Source: Aliarcobacter vitoriensis
GTDB lineage: Bacteria; Campylobacterota; Campylobacteria; Campylobacterales; Arcobacteraceae
DNA: 64,000 bases
Direction: 5' to 3'
NCBI RefSeq assembly: GCF_003316695.1
Contig: NZ_PDKB01000008.1
Coordinates: forward strand, 1 to 64,000
A program made the position numbers and the translations under genes. Positions 17,115 through 26,039 of this stretch are shown piece after piece. The notes under the pieces were generated by a model. That model was not told the DNA's origin. It did not search any database and was given only the letters and a program-made list of their open reading frames with translations. Within the stretch, counting starts at the first letter, position 1, and every line of letters starts with the position of its first letter.

Positions 17115-19334
17115 TTAGAATTTATATATATAATCAAGAGATACAACATTGTTGTTATATTTGCTTCCTTCTCCTTGATATTTATAAGAGAAGTTTAAAT
17201 TATTTTGATTATTTAGATTTACATCGTATCCTATTCCTGCTTGGTATTGCCATCTACCATTGTCTATACCATTTGTATCAAATGAAACTCCAGAAGCTCC
17301 AGCAAAAGAAGAAGTTACGATATTGTCATCATTTTTAAAATCATATCCAGCACCGATTGTAGCAGTTAGTTTAGAATCAGAAGTGATTTTATACTCAAAA
17401 TCTGCTCCAAAATTTCCTAAAAATTCAGATGAAGTGAATTTATCAGAGTGAATATTTAAAGCTTCTGCACCATTTTCTGTATATGATGGATTTGAAATAT
17501 GTCTGTAAGTTGTACCAATATTTGGCTCTACTGAAAAACTATCATTTATAGCTATTTTATGTCCAACTTTTAAATCAAGAGCAAAAGTTTTACTAGTAAA
17601 TTTAGCATCTGCTCTATCTCCTGTAAATAAACTTCTTTTACTATCATTTTTTTGCCAAGTATATGAACCTTGATAGTAAATAGTTGTTTTATCATCTGGT
17701 AATAAATTGCTTCCATATGCTACAAGAGAGTAAGCATCTACATCATTTTCATGATTTACACCATTTGTTTCTACATTTGCATTTGTATAGAATGTTGAAA
17801 GTCCAATAATTTGCCCATCTTTATACTCTTTATCATATCCAAGCCCTAAACCATAAGTTTTTAAATCAAATCCAGAGATAGAGTCTTTATCTTTTTGTTC
17901 TCCAATACTTCCAAATGCTTTTACCCATACTCTATTGTTATCAACTTTTAAATCATCTCCAGAGTTTAAACCACTTTTTAAGTTTTCTAATCTACTTGAA
18001 ACAATATTTGATATGTTTGAAGTTATAGTATTTGAACTATTTACAACTGATGTTGCTGTTGTTGGAATCATAGAATTTACAGCATTTATAACTTCATTAT
18101 TTGTACTTAAAGTATCAATTTGTGATAAAATTGCACCCATTTGTGGATGTTGAGCTTGATTATTTCTAAATTCATCTAAAGTTTTTGCAATAGATTTTTT
18201 ATTAACTATATTTTTAGTATCTGTACCATTGCCTTTATCATCACCTTTATCTTTATCATCAACAATATCAGACAATTTTTTTACATTACTTACAACTAAA
18301 TCTAGTTGGTTTTTATTTTGTTTATATTCAAAATCTAAAGTTGCAGAGTTATCAGCTAATTTTGTTTGGTTTAAAGTTAAATCATTGATTGTTAATTTAT
18401 CTGTTGCTGTTACAACTTCACTTAATGTATCTCCTTTAACAAATGCTTTTGAACCTGCTACTATATCAACTTGCATTTTTGAACCTTTTCCAAAAGTAGC
18501 AGTTTTTGTTAATATTTGTGTATTTTCTATTTTATTATCAGAGTGTTTAAAAGCTCCAATTTCAATAGTTCCATAATTTTCAAGATTTGCTAAATTTGGT
18601 TGAAGAGATATAGTTGTATATACACCATCATCATCAAATGAAAAAGTTTCTTTTTTAGTTGCATTATATGGTAAAGAGATAAATCCTTCATTTTTAAATA
18701 AACCATAATTATTTTTATTGTTATATACATTCATTAAAATATTTCCATAAATTTTCCCATCTTTTGTATTTGTTACAGTAACTGTTGGAGTTGAATTTAG
18801 ACTAAATCGTATTTTATCACTAGTGATTGCTAATCCCTGTTTGTCTAATTTATTATTACTAGTAGCTTTGATGGTTCCACTATTTATAATAGATGAATCT
18901 ATCAAACTACCAGTTCCAATAGCTTCTGATAAAAAGTATCCTGAACCATTACCATTTGCATTTACTAAAATAGTACCTTTGTTTTCAATTTGAGTATTAT
19001 CTACATCATCTATCCAAATTCCTACGGCATCACTAGATTTTGTTCCCGTTGTATTTGCTTTTATTGTTCCAGTATTTATAATTTTTGAATTAGAGATATA
19101 CTCTATACCCATTGCTTCAGAATAAGCTTCACTACTACTGTGATTTACAGAAATTTCTCCATTATTTATAATTTCTGAATTTGATACATTTTCTAATTCA
19201 ACTGCCATTCCACCACTATTTTTAATAATATTGCTATCATTTGTCCAATTATTAGCAGAAAGTGAAACTGCCCCTAAAAGCATAGTTGAAAGTAAAAAAG
19301 ATACTTTATTTTTTTTTGAATAATCTATTTTCAT
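17115..19334 (-). CDS. Autotransporter (type Va) with C-terminal beta-barrel
   Basis: 739 aa. A signal peptide occupies residues ~1-28 (SFLLSTMLLGAVSLSA). The passenger, ~30-300, is built of short Asn/Gly/Thr repeats such as NSEIINNGEISV, NSKIINTGTIKA and NTQIENKGTILV, the signature of a right-handed beta-helix. A Lys/Asp/Gly-rich linker lies near 345-370. Residues ~460-739 are the autotransporter barrel (RVWVKAFGSIGEQ onward) ending in Phe (LDYIYKF). Likely an exported adhesin or surface protein, with no protease or lipase motif. Its promoter contains paired YCACA half-sites. AAAGGAGAAAA is the ribosome site. Confidence 0.87.
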   Translation of the reverse strand: MKIDYSKKNKVSFLLSTMLLGAVSLSANNWTNDSNIIKNSGGMAVELENVSNSEIINNGEISVNHSSSEAYSEAMGIEYISNSKIINTGTIKANTTGTKSSDAVGIWIDDVDNTQIENKGTILVNANGNGSGYFLSEAIGTGSLIDSSIINSGTIKATSNNKLDKQGLAITSDKIRFSLNSTPTVTVTNTKDGKIYGNILMNVYNNKNNYGLFKNEGFISLPYNATKKETFSFDDDGVYTTISLQPNLANLENYGTIEIGAFKHSDNKIENTQILTKTATFGKGSKMQVDIVAGSKAFVKGDTLSEVVTATDKLTINDLTLNQTKLADNSATLDFEYKQNKNQLDLVVSNVKKLSDIVDDKDKGDDKGNGTDTKNIVNKKSIAKTLDEFRNNQAQHPQMGAILSQIDTLSTNNEVINAVNSMIPTTATSVVNSSNTITSNISNIVSSRLENLKSGLNSGDDLKVDNNRVWVKAFGSIGEQKDKDSISGFDLKTYGLGLGYDKEYKDGQIIGLSTFYTNANVETNGVNHENDVDAYSLVAYGSNLLPDDKTTIYYQGSYTWQKNDSKRSLFTGDRADAKFTSKTFALDLKVGHKIAINDSFSVEPNIGTTYRHISNPSYTENGAEALNIHSDKFTSSEFLGNFGADFEYKITSDSKLTATIGAGYDFKNDDNIVTSSFAGASGVSFDTNGIDNGRWQYQAGIGYDVNLNNQNNLNFSYKYQGEGSKYNNNVVSLDYIYKF

Positions 19335-19368
19335 AAATTATTTTCTCCTTTTTTTAAATTTAAAAAAA

Positions 19369-19405
19369 ATAATACAAAACTGATGTGATTTTGGTGTGGC
19401 AAAAT
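19369..19405 (-). promoter_or_regulatory. Autotransporter promoter with paired 11-bp-spaced operator half-sites
   Basis: On the minus strand the order is CCACA (19399-19395), 6 bp, TCACA (19388-19384), 9 bp, then TATTAT (19374-19369) as -10, 35 bp before the ATG. Direct repeats with 11-bp spacing replacing a -35 box, ending about 10 bp upstream of the -10, are the established PhoB/OmpR activation layout. The 31 bp 19375-19405 recur at 16189-16219. Confidence 0.6.
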
Positions 19406-19456
19406 TGTAAATATAGATAGAAATTTATTATTTTATTGAAATAAGGCAATTTTTGA

Positions 19457-19483
19457 TAGAATCTTTTTTTATCATACAAGGAG
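19457..19483 (+). promoter_or_regulatory. Promoter -10 and ribosome site ahead of the sensor kinase
   Basis: TAGAAT (19457-19462) preceded by TTGAAA (19436-19441, 15-bp spacer), then AAGGAG (19478-19483). The codon at the ideal distance from AAGGAG is ATA (19490), not ATG, so the original start codon may have been lost or lies elsewhere. Confidence 0.4.
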
Positions 19484-19536
19484 AAAAAGATAGAAGAATT
19501 TCAAGGAACAAATACTATTTTAGTAAATAGTTGTAC

Positions 19537-19545
19537 GGGGGGGGG
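19537..19545 (+). repeat. G9 homopolymer at the start of the sensor-kinase gene
   Basis: A second run of nine G, 11 bases before ATG 19557. G8 or G11 would join the frame that follows the AAGGAG site (from ATA 19490) to the kinase; G9 does not. If ATG 19557 is the real start, the tract lies in the leader at a position where it could affect initiation. Confidence 0.93.
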
Positions 19546-19556
19546 TAACATCTTAT

Positions 19557-21155
19557 ATGCCAAAATCATCAACATTTTTATTTATTGTAATTATTATATT
19601 TCTAATAACTATATTTGCAAGTTATAAATTATTGTTAATCAATATAAATGATAATCACCAAAAAAACCAACAGATAGCTTTTTATGAAATACAAAAAGGA
19701 ACGAGTTATTTTTTAACTAAACTTTTGTATAAATTTTCAAATCAAAAAGAAGAGTTAATAAAAAAGCATAAAGAAGTTTTAGCTTATCTTAAAAATAAAT
19801 CATCTGATATAAATTTGATTGAAATATATGAAAAAATAAATCAAGATGTAGCAAATAAACCTTACAATATTTATATAACTGATGAAAATTTGGTGATTAA
19901 AAATAGTACATATTTAACAGATGTAAATTTTGATTTAAGTTTTGCAAAAGAGTATTTTGAAGAGCATAAGCAAAACAATATTATAGGAGCTTCTCTACCA
20001 ATATTTGAAATTTATTCTTCAAAATTCTTTAGTTATACAGATTCATATTTAGATGATAAAAGAGTTTTACAAGTTAGTTTTACTTATGAAGAGTTAGAAA
20101 AAGATTTAAAAAATCTCCAAGATTTGATAAGCCAAAACCCAAATATTAAAAGTTCAGATGCTTTTATATTTAGTAAAGATTATGTTGGTGATTTTATGTT
20201 TAAATCTTTAAAATCATATAAAAAAGATTTAGTAGCAATTCAAAAAAGAATCAGTGATGGTAAAAAACTAGCTTAAGATTTAGAAGAAAATGAGTATATA
20301 ACACAATATATAGAAGATGAAAATTTCAAAATAACATATTTATCAGAAAAAAGTCCTATTTTTGATGAAGCAAAAATTATTTATACTATTGTATTTGATG
20401 AAACAAAATTAAAAGAAAATATCTTTTTATTAAATTTTATAACGCTTTTGATAGCTTTGATAGGCTCAATTACAATTTTTGTGATTTATAAAGTAAGAAG
20501 AAAAGAGAATATTTTAAGTTATAAAGATAAATTTATAGAACACTCTATTCACGAAATAAAAACTCCACTATCTATAATAAATCTAAATTTACAACTCAAA
20601 AATGAAGAGTTTGGAGAAGATAGTTATTCCAAAAAGATGGAAGGAGCTATAAGAACTTTAAAAAACTCGTATGAAGATATGACATTTTTACATATAAAAT
20701 CGAAGTTAGATTATAAAATAGAGAGTTTGAGTTTAGAAAATATTTTAAAAGATAGAGTAAAATATTTTGAACTTATAGCAAAAACACAAAATAGAAATTT
20801 ACAATTGGAAATATCAAATGATATTTTTATCAATATTAGTAAAATTGAGATAGAAAGATTGATAGACAATAATATATCAAATGCTATAAAATACTCAGAA
20901 ATAGGCTCAAATATAGAGATAATTTTAAAAGATAATAGTTTAAAATTTGTTTCTCAAGGTGAAAAAATAAAAAATGTTAATACTATATTTAAAACATATA
21001 TGAGGGAAAATGTAAGTTTGGGTGGACATGGAATAGGTTTATCTATTGTAAAAGATATATGTGATAAGTACAAAATTAAAATTGATGTAGTTTCAAATGA
21101 AAATATAAATATTTTTTCATATAACTTTAAATTGTCACACCAATACCACAAGTAA
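19557..21155 (+). pseudogene. Sensor histidine kinase interrupted by an in-frame stop, poly-G at its start
   Basis: One reading frame, 19557-21155, broken only by TAA at 20274-20276. Both sides translate as continuous kinase sequence. There are two membrane segments, the first at ~6-28 and the second just after the break (LLNFITLLIALIGSITIFVIY), with a periplasmic sensor region between. Then come the H-box HSIHEIKTPLS (His codon at 20550), the N-box DNNISNAIKYSE, and GGHGIGLSIVKD of the ATPase domain; a clear G1 box is missing. After the stop there is no in-frame ATG, only TTG 20448. As sequenced the kinase is probably inactive unless the stop is suppressed or a sequencing error. Its partner regulator follows after 16 bp. 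Confidence 0.85.
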
Positions 21156-21165
21156 AATGTAGAAT
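21135..21165 (+). promoter_or_regulatory. Possible third operator and -10 before the response regulator
   Basis: TCACA (21135-21139), 6 bp, CCACA (21146-21150), 9 bp, TAGAAT (21160-21165): the same geometry as the autotransporter promoter. It overlaps the last codons of the kinase (LSHQYHK), so chance is possible, and the implied start would be almost leaderless. Confidence 0.3.
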
Positions 21166-21171
21166 TCACTT

Positions 21172-21810
21172 ATGAAGAAAATATTTTTACTAGAAGATGA
21201 TTACTCACTAAATGAAACTATAAGGTTTATGCTAAATAAAAATGGTTTTATTGTAGATAGTTTTTATAATGGAGAAAAAGCATTTGAACATATTTTAGGT
21301 GAATATTCTTTGTATATTTTGGATATAAATGTTCCAAATATAGATGGATTAACAATCTTAGAAAAAATTAAAACTACAAATCCAAACTCAAAAGTTATAA
21401 TAATAAGTGCAAATATAGATATAGATAAAATAACCCAAGCTTATGAAAAAGATTGTGATGACTATATAAAAAAACCTTTTGATATAGAAGAGTTTAGATT
21501 AAAAATAAGAAAAATAACAAATTCTTTTGACATAATACAATTAGATTCTAATGTATCTTTTAATATGAAAAATAGAATATTGTATGAAAATAATCAAGAA
21601 ATTACTCTTACAAAATCTGAAAAAATCTTGTTGTATTTACTATTAAATAATAAAGGTGAAATGATAACTCATCATCAAATAGAAGAGTTTGTATATTTGG
21701 GAGTTGCAAAAACTTCCACTGCGATACGAACTTTAATTAAAAGAGTTAGACAAAAGCTTCCAAAAGATACTATTTTAAATATATTAGATGAAGGTTATTA
21801 CATAAAGTGA
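21172..21810 (+). CDS. OmpR/PhoB-family response regulator
   Basis: 212 aa. The receiver domain has the acidic pocket Glu8-Asp9-Asp10, phospho-acceptor Asp51 (LYILDINVP), Ser79 and Lys101 (KKPFD). Residues ~125-212 are a winged-helix effector (LTKSEKILLYLLLNNKG ... TAIRTLIKRVRQKLP ... EGYYIK). It pairs with the kinase upstream and probably controls the autotransporter and the hydrolase through direct repeats 11 bp apart (inference). It is intact although the kinase is not. No clear ribosome site precedes the ATG, so translation may be coupled or leaderless. Confidence 0.92.
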   Translation: MKKIFLLEDDYSLNETIRFMLNKNGFIVDSFYNGEKAFEHILGEYSLYILDINVPNIDGLTILEKIKTTNPNSKVIIISANIDIDKITQAYEKDCDDYIKKPFDIEEFRLKIRKITNSFDIIQLDSNVSFNMKNRILYENNQEITLTKSEKILLYLLLNNKGEMITHHQIEEFVYLGVAKTSTAIRTLIKRVRQKLPKDTILNILDEGYYIK

Positions 21811-21840
21811 TTTTGTCCCATTATGGGACAAAATTTATTT
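21811..21840. terminator. Bidirectional intrinsic terminator after the response regulator
   Basis: TTTTGTCCCA (21811-21820) and TGGGACAAAA (21824-21833) form a perfect 10-bp stem with a 3-base loop, followed by TTTATTTTA. It starts at the base after the stop codon. Confidence 0.85.
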
Positions 21841-22377
21841 TATTAGACTAGAAATTGCTTTGAAGTTTGGATTCTTTGCATCAACTGTTAGTTCAAATAA
21901 AATTGATTCATAAGTTGTAGGTATAACTCCAGATTGAATTAATCTTTTTATAGCCATTTTATGGTCAAGTTTTGTTCTACTTCCACAACAATTTGTAACC
22001 AAGATCACATTAAAATCATTTTCAATTAAGTCTATACAAGTTTGAAGTACACAAACATGAGTTTCTATTCCTGCTACAATGATATTTTTTTTACCACTTT
22101 TTCTAAAAGCTTCTAAAATTTCACCAGTTTGACAACCAGAAAATGTAGTTTTTTCGTAGGCTGTATATTCAGAAACCAACTCTTTTAAAACAGGAATTGT
22201 CTCTCCAATTCCTTTTTTATACTGCTCATTTACAATTATTGGTATATCTAAAGTTTTTATTCCCTTTACTAAAATAGGAAGAGTTCTCTCCAACTCATCT
22301 TTATTTCCAATATGTGGGAAAAGCTTTTCTTGAACATCTACTAGACAAAATAGGGTATCTTCTAAATTTATTCTCAT
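21835..22377 (-). CDS. Isochorismatase-superfamily hydrolase (YcaC-like)
   Basis: 180 aa, about the usual length. The cysteine-hydrolase triad is visible as Asp14 (CLVDVQEKLF), Lys76 (YEKTTFSG) and Cys109 (GIETHVCVLQT), with the cis-peptide before Cys typical of the superfamily. Members act on isochorismate, nicotinamide, ureido compounds or unknown amides; this one groups by motif with the YcaC-type, whose substrate is undefined. AGAGGATA precedes the ATG. It sits alone between a terminator and hemC. Confidence 0.85.
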   Translation of the reverse strand: MRINLEDTLFCLVDVQEKLFPHIGNKDELERTLPILVKGIKTLDIPIIVNEQYKKGIGETIPVLKELVSEYTAYEKTTFSGCQTGEILEAFRKSGKKNIIVAGIETHVCVLQTCIDLIENDFNVILVTNCCGSRTKLDHKMAIKRLIQSGVIPTTYESILFELTVDAKNPNFKAISSLIK

Positions 22378-22458
22378 TTTATATCCTCTAAATAATGAAT
22401 TAAAAGAGATAATATATCAAAAATTAGTAGCTATAAGATAGCTTTAAATAATTTAAAA

Positions 22459-23397
22459 TTATTTAAAAGCCATAGTTTCAGCTCTTGCTAAAAGCTCTTT
22501 TGCACCTTTTTGTATAAATTCATTTGCAAACTCTTTTCCCGCATTTTCAAAAGAGTTTATATCTACTATTTTTTCATCTTTTATGTATTCACTCCCATCA
22601 GGAAGTCCAACTATTGCAGATATTTTCACATTCTTTTCGTCTAATATTGTAGCTTTTACACCTATTGGAACTTGGCAACCACCTTGAAGTGTATCTACAA
22701 ATCCTCGCTCAATTTTAGACTCAATTTCAGCATTTTTATCATTTAAAACTTTTACTATTTCGATGATTTTTGGGTCTGTTGTTGTCTCTATTCCTAAAGT
22801 TGCTTGACCCATAGAAGGTATCATAATATCAGTTGAAATAGGAGCAAAATATTTTACTTCATTTTGTAGATTTAATTTTTCTATTCCTGTTGCTGCAAGG
22901 ATAATAGCATCATATTCACCTGCATTTAATTTTGCTATTCTTGTATTGATATTTCCTCTTAAATCTTTTAGCTCTATATCAGGTCTTAACATCTTTATAG
23001 CCATTCTTCTTCGCAGACTTGTAGTTCCAACAACTGCACCTTTTGGTAAATCTTCTAAAGAACTATATTTATTACTTAAAAGTGCATCTTGAGGATTAAA
23101 TCTTTTTGAAACAGCAGCTAAAGTTAAACCATCTTCAAACTGTGTTGGAACATCTTTTAGTGAATGAACTGCTAAATGAGCAGTTCCTTCAAGCATTGCA
23201 ACTTCTAGTTCTTTTGTAAAAAGCCCCTTACCACCAATTTTTGCTAGTGGAACATCAAGTATTTTATCACCTTTAGTTGTAAATTCTTGAAGTTCTATTT
23301 GCATATTTGGATAGTGTTTTAAAAGTTCAGCCTTTATATATTCACTTTGCCAAAGAGCAAGTTGGCTTCTTCTAGTTGCAATTACTAATTTTTTCAT
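22459..23397 (-). CDS. hemC: Hydroxymethylbilane synthase (porphobilinogen deaminase)
   Basis: 312 aa, full length. It polymerises four porphobilinogen molecules to hydroxymethylbilane in haem synthesis. The dipyrromethane cofactor is attached to Cys241 (TLQGGCQVP), and catalytic Asp82 is in HSLKDVPT; the arginine-rich TTSLRRR and LRGNINTR binding motifs are intact. It starts one base after the stop of the thioredoxin-like gene, the last gene of the murI-dnaX-thioredoxin-hemC run. Confidence 0.96.
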   Translation of the reverse strand: MKKLVIATRRSQLALWQSEYIKAELLKHYPNMQIELQEFTTKGDKILDVPLAKIGGKGLFTKELEVAMLEGTAHLAVHSLKDVPTQFEDGLTLAAVSKRFNPQDALLSNKYSSLEDLPKGAVVGTTSLRRRMAIKMLRPDIELKDLRGNINTRIAKLNAGEYDAIILAATGIEKLNLQNEVKYFAPISTDIMIPSMGQATLGIETTTDPKIIEIVKVLNDKNAEIESKIERGFVDTLQGGCQVPIGVKATILDEKNVKISAIVGLPDGSEYIKDEKIVDINSFENAGKEFANEFIQKGAKELLARAETMAFK

Positions 23398-23398
23398 A

Positions 23399-24232
23399 TT
23401 ACTTTTTACCTAAAGTTTTATATTTTTCTCTAGTTGTATCTTTTTCTCCATTTATATAAATAGTTGGAGTTCCACTTACTAGCATATCTTCTCCCATTAA
23501 AACCTCTTTTTCTAAAGATGTAATTATCTCTTTTTTATTTAATTCTTCGATTTTAATATCTAAACCTAACTCTTTATTAAACGCTTCTAAAATAATTTTA
23601 TCATCTGTTGAAGTTACTTCAAAGTATTTTGACCAATGAGCTGTATATGCCTTCATTATGATATCATTACCATTTTTTACTTTTGCTATATCAATAAGTT
23701 TTGATAAAGTAGTTGATGCTGGATGAATATGAGTTAATGGAAATGCATAATAATATAGTGCTATTGAATCACTTTTTTTATTTACAAAATCTATAACTTC
23801 AGGAATATATTGTGTACAAAATGGGCAAAGAGGATCAGAAAAAACTACAATTTTATCTTTTGCTTTTTCATTTCCAGCAATTAGTTTTGATTTTTGATAG
23901 TATTTATCTGTTAATGTTGGTGTTATACTATCTTTCAAAGATTTTCCTGTTGATACATCATATAAATCAGTAGCAATTACTTTTCCATCACTAAAAAGTG
24001 TATCTTTTACTTTCATACCTTTGTCTTGAATAGTTGCATCAATTTCTAAAATATAGCCATTCCAACCTTTTAATTCTAGTTCTTTTTTATAGAAAACTTT
24101 TATATTTTTCACTTTAACATTTGGATTTTGAGCAACTCTTTTTTTCTCAAAATCTATAACTAAATTATCATTTGCCAACAATGTAGCACTTGCAAATGCA
24201 CTTAAAACCAATAATTTTGCAATTTTAATCAT
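23399..24232 (-). CDS. Periplasmic thiol-disulfide protein, DsbC/DsbA-like, CPFC motif
   Basis: 277 aa. A signal peptide covers ~1-20 (LLVLSAFASATLLA). Residues ~30-115 are a DsbC/G-like N-terminal region. A thioredoxin fold follows with the active site Cys136-Pro-Phe-Cys139 (FSDPLCPFCTQY) and a cis-Pro loop in VSGTPTIYING. It resembles the HP0231-type oxidoreductases of Campylobacterota and probably forms or isomerises disulfides in exported proteins. Oxidase versus isomerase cannot be told. Translationally adjacent to hemC and 28 bp from dnaX. Confidence 0.8.
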   Translation of the reverse strand: MIKIAKLLVLSAFASATLLANDNLVIDFEKKRVAQNPNVKVKNIKVFYKKELELKGWNGYILEIDATIQDKGMKVKDTLFSDGKVIATDLYDVSTGKSLKDSITPTLTDKYYQKSKLIAGNEKAKDKIVVFSDPLCPFCTQYIPEVIDFVNKKSDSIALYYYAFPLTHIHPASTTLSKLIDIAKVKNGNDIIMKAYTAHWSKYFEVTSTDDKIILEAFNKELGLDIKIEELNKKEIITSLEKEVLMGEDMLVSGTPTIYINGEKDTTREKYKTLGKK

Positions 24233-24260
24233 ATCTTTGTCCTTTTTTTATAATATTATT

Positions 24261-26039
24261 TTAACTTCGTGATTTTACTGTAATTTTTTTAATATCAAAT
24301 AACTCTTTTGCTTTATTTACCATTTTTGAATTTAATAAATCATTTACTTGTAGCTCTTTTGAAGATAGTTGAGTATCTGTATTTTTTATAGCGCCAGCTA
24401 CACAACTAGAACTAAATTCAATATCTTCTACCATAGAAGCAACTTCACTATTTTGTTCAGGCTCTATTTTTATTTCATTGTTAGTTTTTAATAAGGTGGC
24501 CTCTTCCTTTTTAAAATCTAGCTCAACATTTAAGCCGAAAATATCTTGTGCAAAAATTTTAATAAGGCCATAATGTTTACCTAAAAGTTTTCTATCCTCA
24601 TCTTTTGCATAAGATATTATTTGAAGTTTATTATTACTAAAACCATTAAATATAAAGTTCTTTTCAAAACATTCACCTAATGTGTAATCTCTATCATAAA
24701 CTTTTTCTATCAAATGTTGATATAAATCACTATTTTTATCATTCTCTTCTTCAAAAGGAATATACTCTATCTCTTTTGTTTCTACAATTTCAGTTTTGAT
24801 AGGTTCTTCTATAATAGGCTCTATATCAAAAGGAGTAGGATCTTGCATTTGAGTATTTATATTTTGTATAGGTTTTTCTTCTTGTGGTTTTTCTTCTACA
24901 ACTTTATTCTCAATAATTTTAGTTTCTGTAATAGCAGGTTTTTCTACTTTTATTGCTTCATTTCGTACTGGCATTTTGCCAATTTGTTCAATTAACTCAT
25001 CTATTGATTTTAAGTTAGTAGCTTCTACAAGTTTCATTAAAGTAAGAATTAAAACAAAAGTATCGTCACTATTTAAAGATAATAGATGCTTAGCTTCACT
25101 TAAAATTCTGAAAAATCTATCAAATAAAGTTACATCAAATCTTGTATCTTTTGAAATCATCTTATCTTTTAAATATATAGATATTTCATCACAAATTTGA
25201 GAAACTTCATAGTTTTGAAGTTCTGGAAGTAGGGTATTTATATCACCTTTATTTAAAATAATTTTAAAAATATTTTCCATTAAAGATGGATCTATTAGTC
25301 CTAACATATCAACAACACTAGAAGTTGATATTTTCCCTTTTGAGAAAATTATTGCTTGATCTAGTAAAGTTAAAGTATCTCTTAGGCTTCCTTGACCACT
25401 TCTAGCAAGTATCTCTAAAGCTTCCTTTTCAAACTCAATATTTTCAATATTTAAAATATGAGAAAGATGATGAACAACATCATTTTGTGAGATTTTATTA
25501 AATCTAAAGTGTTGAGTTCTACTTAAAATAGTAGCTGGAAGTTTTAAAGCATCAGTAGTTGCTAGTATAAATTTTACAAAATTAGGTGGTTCTTCTAAAG
25601 TTTTTAATAAAGCATTAAAAGCCTGAGTTGTAAGCATATGAACTTCATCTATTATAAATACTTTAAATTTTGCAGAACTTGGTTTATATTTCGTATGTTC
25701 GATTAGTTCTTTTATATCATCTATCCCTCTATTACTAGCAGCATCCATTTCAATAATATCAAGATGCTTTCCACTATTTGCACTAAGACAATTATCACAA
25801 ACCTCACAAGGCTTGCTTGTTGGTCCATTTGAACATAAAAGTGCTTTTGCCATTATTCTAGCTGTACTTGTTTTCCCACTTCCTCTAAGTCCTGAAAATA
25901 AATAAGCATGAGACAATCTTGAAGAATCTAATGCTAGGCTAAGTGTTTGAGATATTGTATTTTGTCCTATTAGATCTTCAAATCTTTTAGGACGATATTT
26001 TAGAGCTAAAACTCTATCTTTTAAATGGTCATCTATCAT
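24261..26039 (-). CDS. dnaX: DNA polymerase III gamma/tau subunit
   Basis: 592 aa. Clamp-loader ATPase: Walker A GLRGSGKT (50-57), a zinc module with four Cys (CSNGPTSKPCEVCDNC), Walker B IIDEVHML, and sensor regions through RTQHFRF. The middle is a Glu/Pro-rich linker (about 345-420), then a tau-like C-terminal region. I saw no slippery A-run of the E. coli gamma-forming type, though none was searched for systematically. Its ATG overlaps the murI stop by 4 bp, so the two are coupled. Confidence 0.94.
   Translation of the reverse strand: MIDDHLKDRVLALKYRPKRFEDLIGQNTISQTLSLALDSSRLSHAYLFSGLRGSGKTSTARIMAKALLCSNGPTSKPCEVCDNCLSANSGKHLDIIEMDAASNRGIDDIKELIEHTKYKPSSAKFKVFIIDEVHMLTTQAFNALLKTLEEPPNFVKFILATTDALKLPATILSRTQHFRFNKISQNDVVHHLSHILNIENIEFEKEALEILARSGQGSLRDTLTLLDQAIIFSKGKISTSSVVDMLGLIDPSLMENIFKIILNKGDINTLLPELQNYEVSQICDEISIYLKDKMISKDTRFDVTLFDRFFRILSEAKHLLSLNSDDTFVLILTLMKLVEATNLKSIDELIEQIGKMPVRNEAIKVEKPAITETKIIENKVVEEKPQEEKPIQNINTQMQDPTPFDIEPIIEEPIKTEIVETKEIEYIPFEEENDKNSDLYQHLIEKVYDRDYTLGECFEKNFIFNGFSNNKLQIISYAKDEDRKLLGKHYGLIKIFAQDIFGLNVELDFKKEEATLLKTNNEIKIEPEQNSEVASMVEDIEFSSSCVAGAIKNTDTQLSSKELQVNDLLNSKMVNKAKELFDIKKITVKSRS

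Noticed and set aside
18229-18576. 115-codon plus-strand ORF inside the autotransporter gene
   Set aside because: It is antisense to clear passenger/linker coding sequence, has no ribosome site, and its composition mirrors the Thr/Ser-rich opposite strand.
19375-19405. A sigma-54 promoter because of TGGCAAAATTG
   Set aside because: The -24/-12 GG and GC spacing is not met, and the repeat with the 16189 element explains the conservation better.
22428-22442. Hairpin AGCTAT-AAG-ATAGCT after hemC as a terminator
   Set aside because: The stem is only 6 bp with no clear T-run on the minus strand; too weak to annotate.
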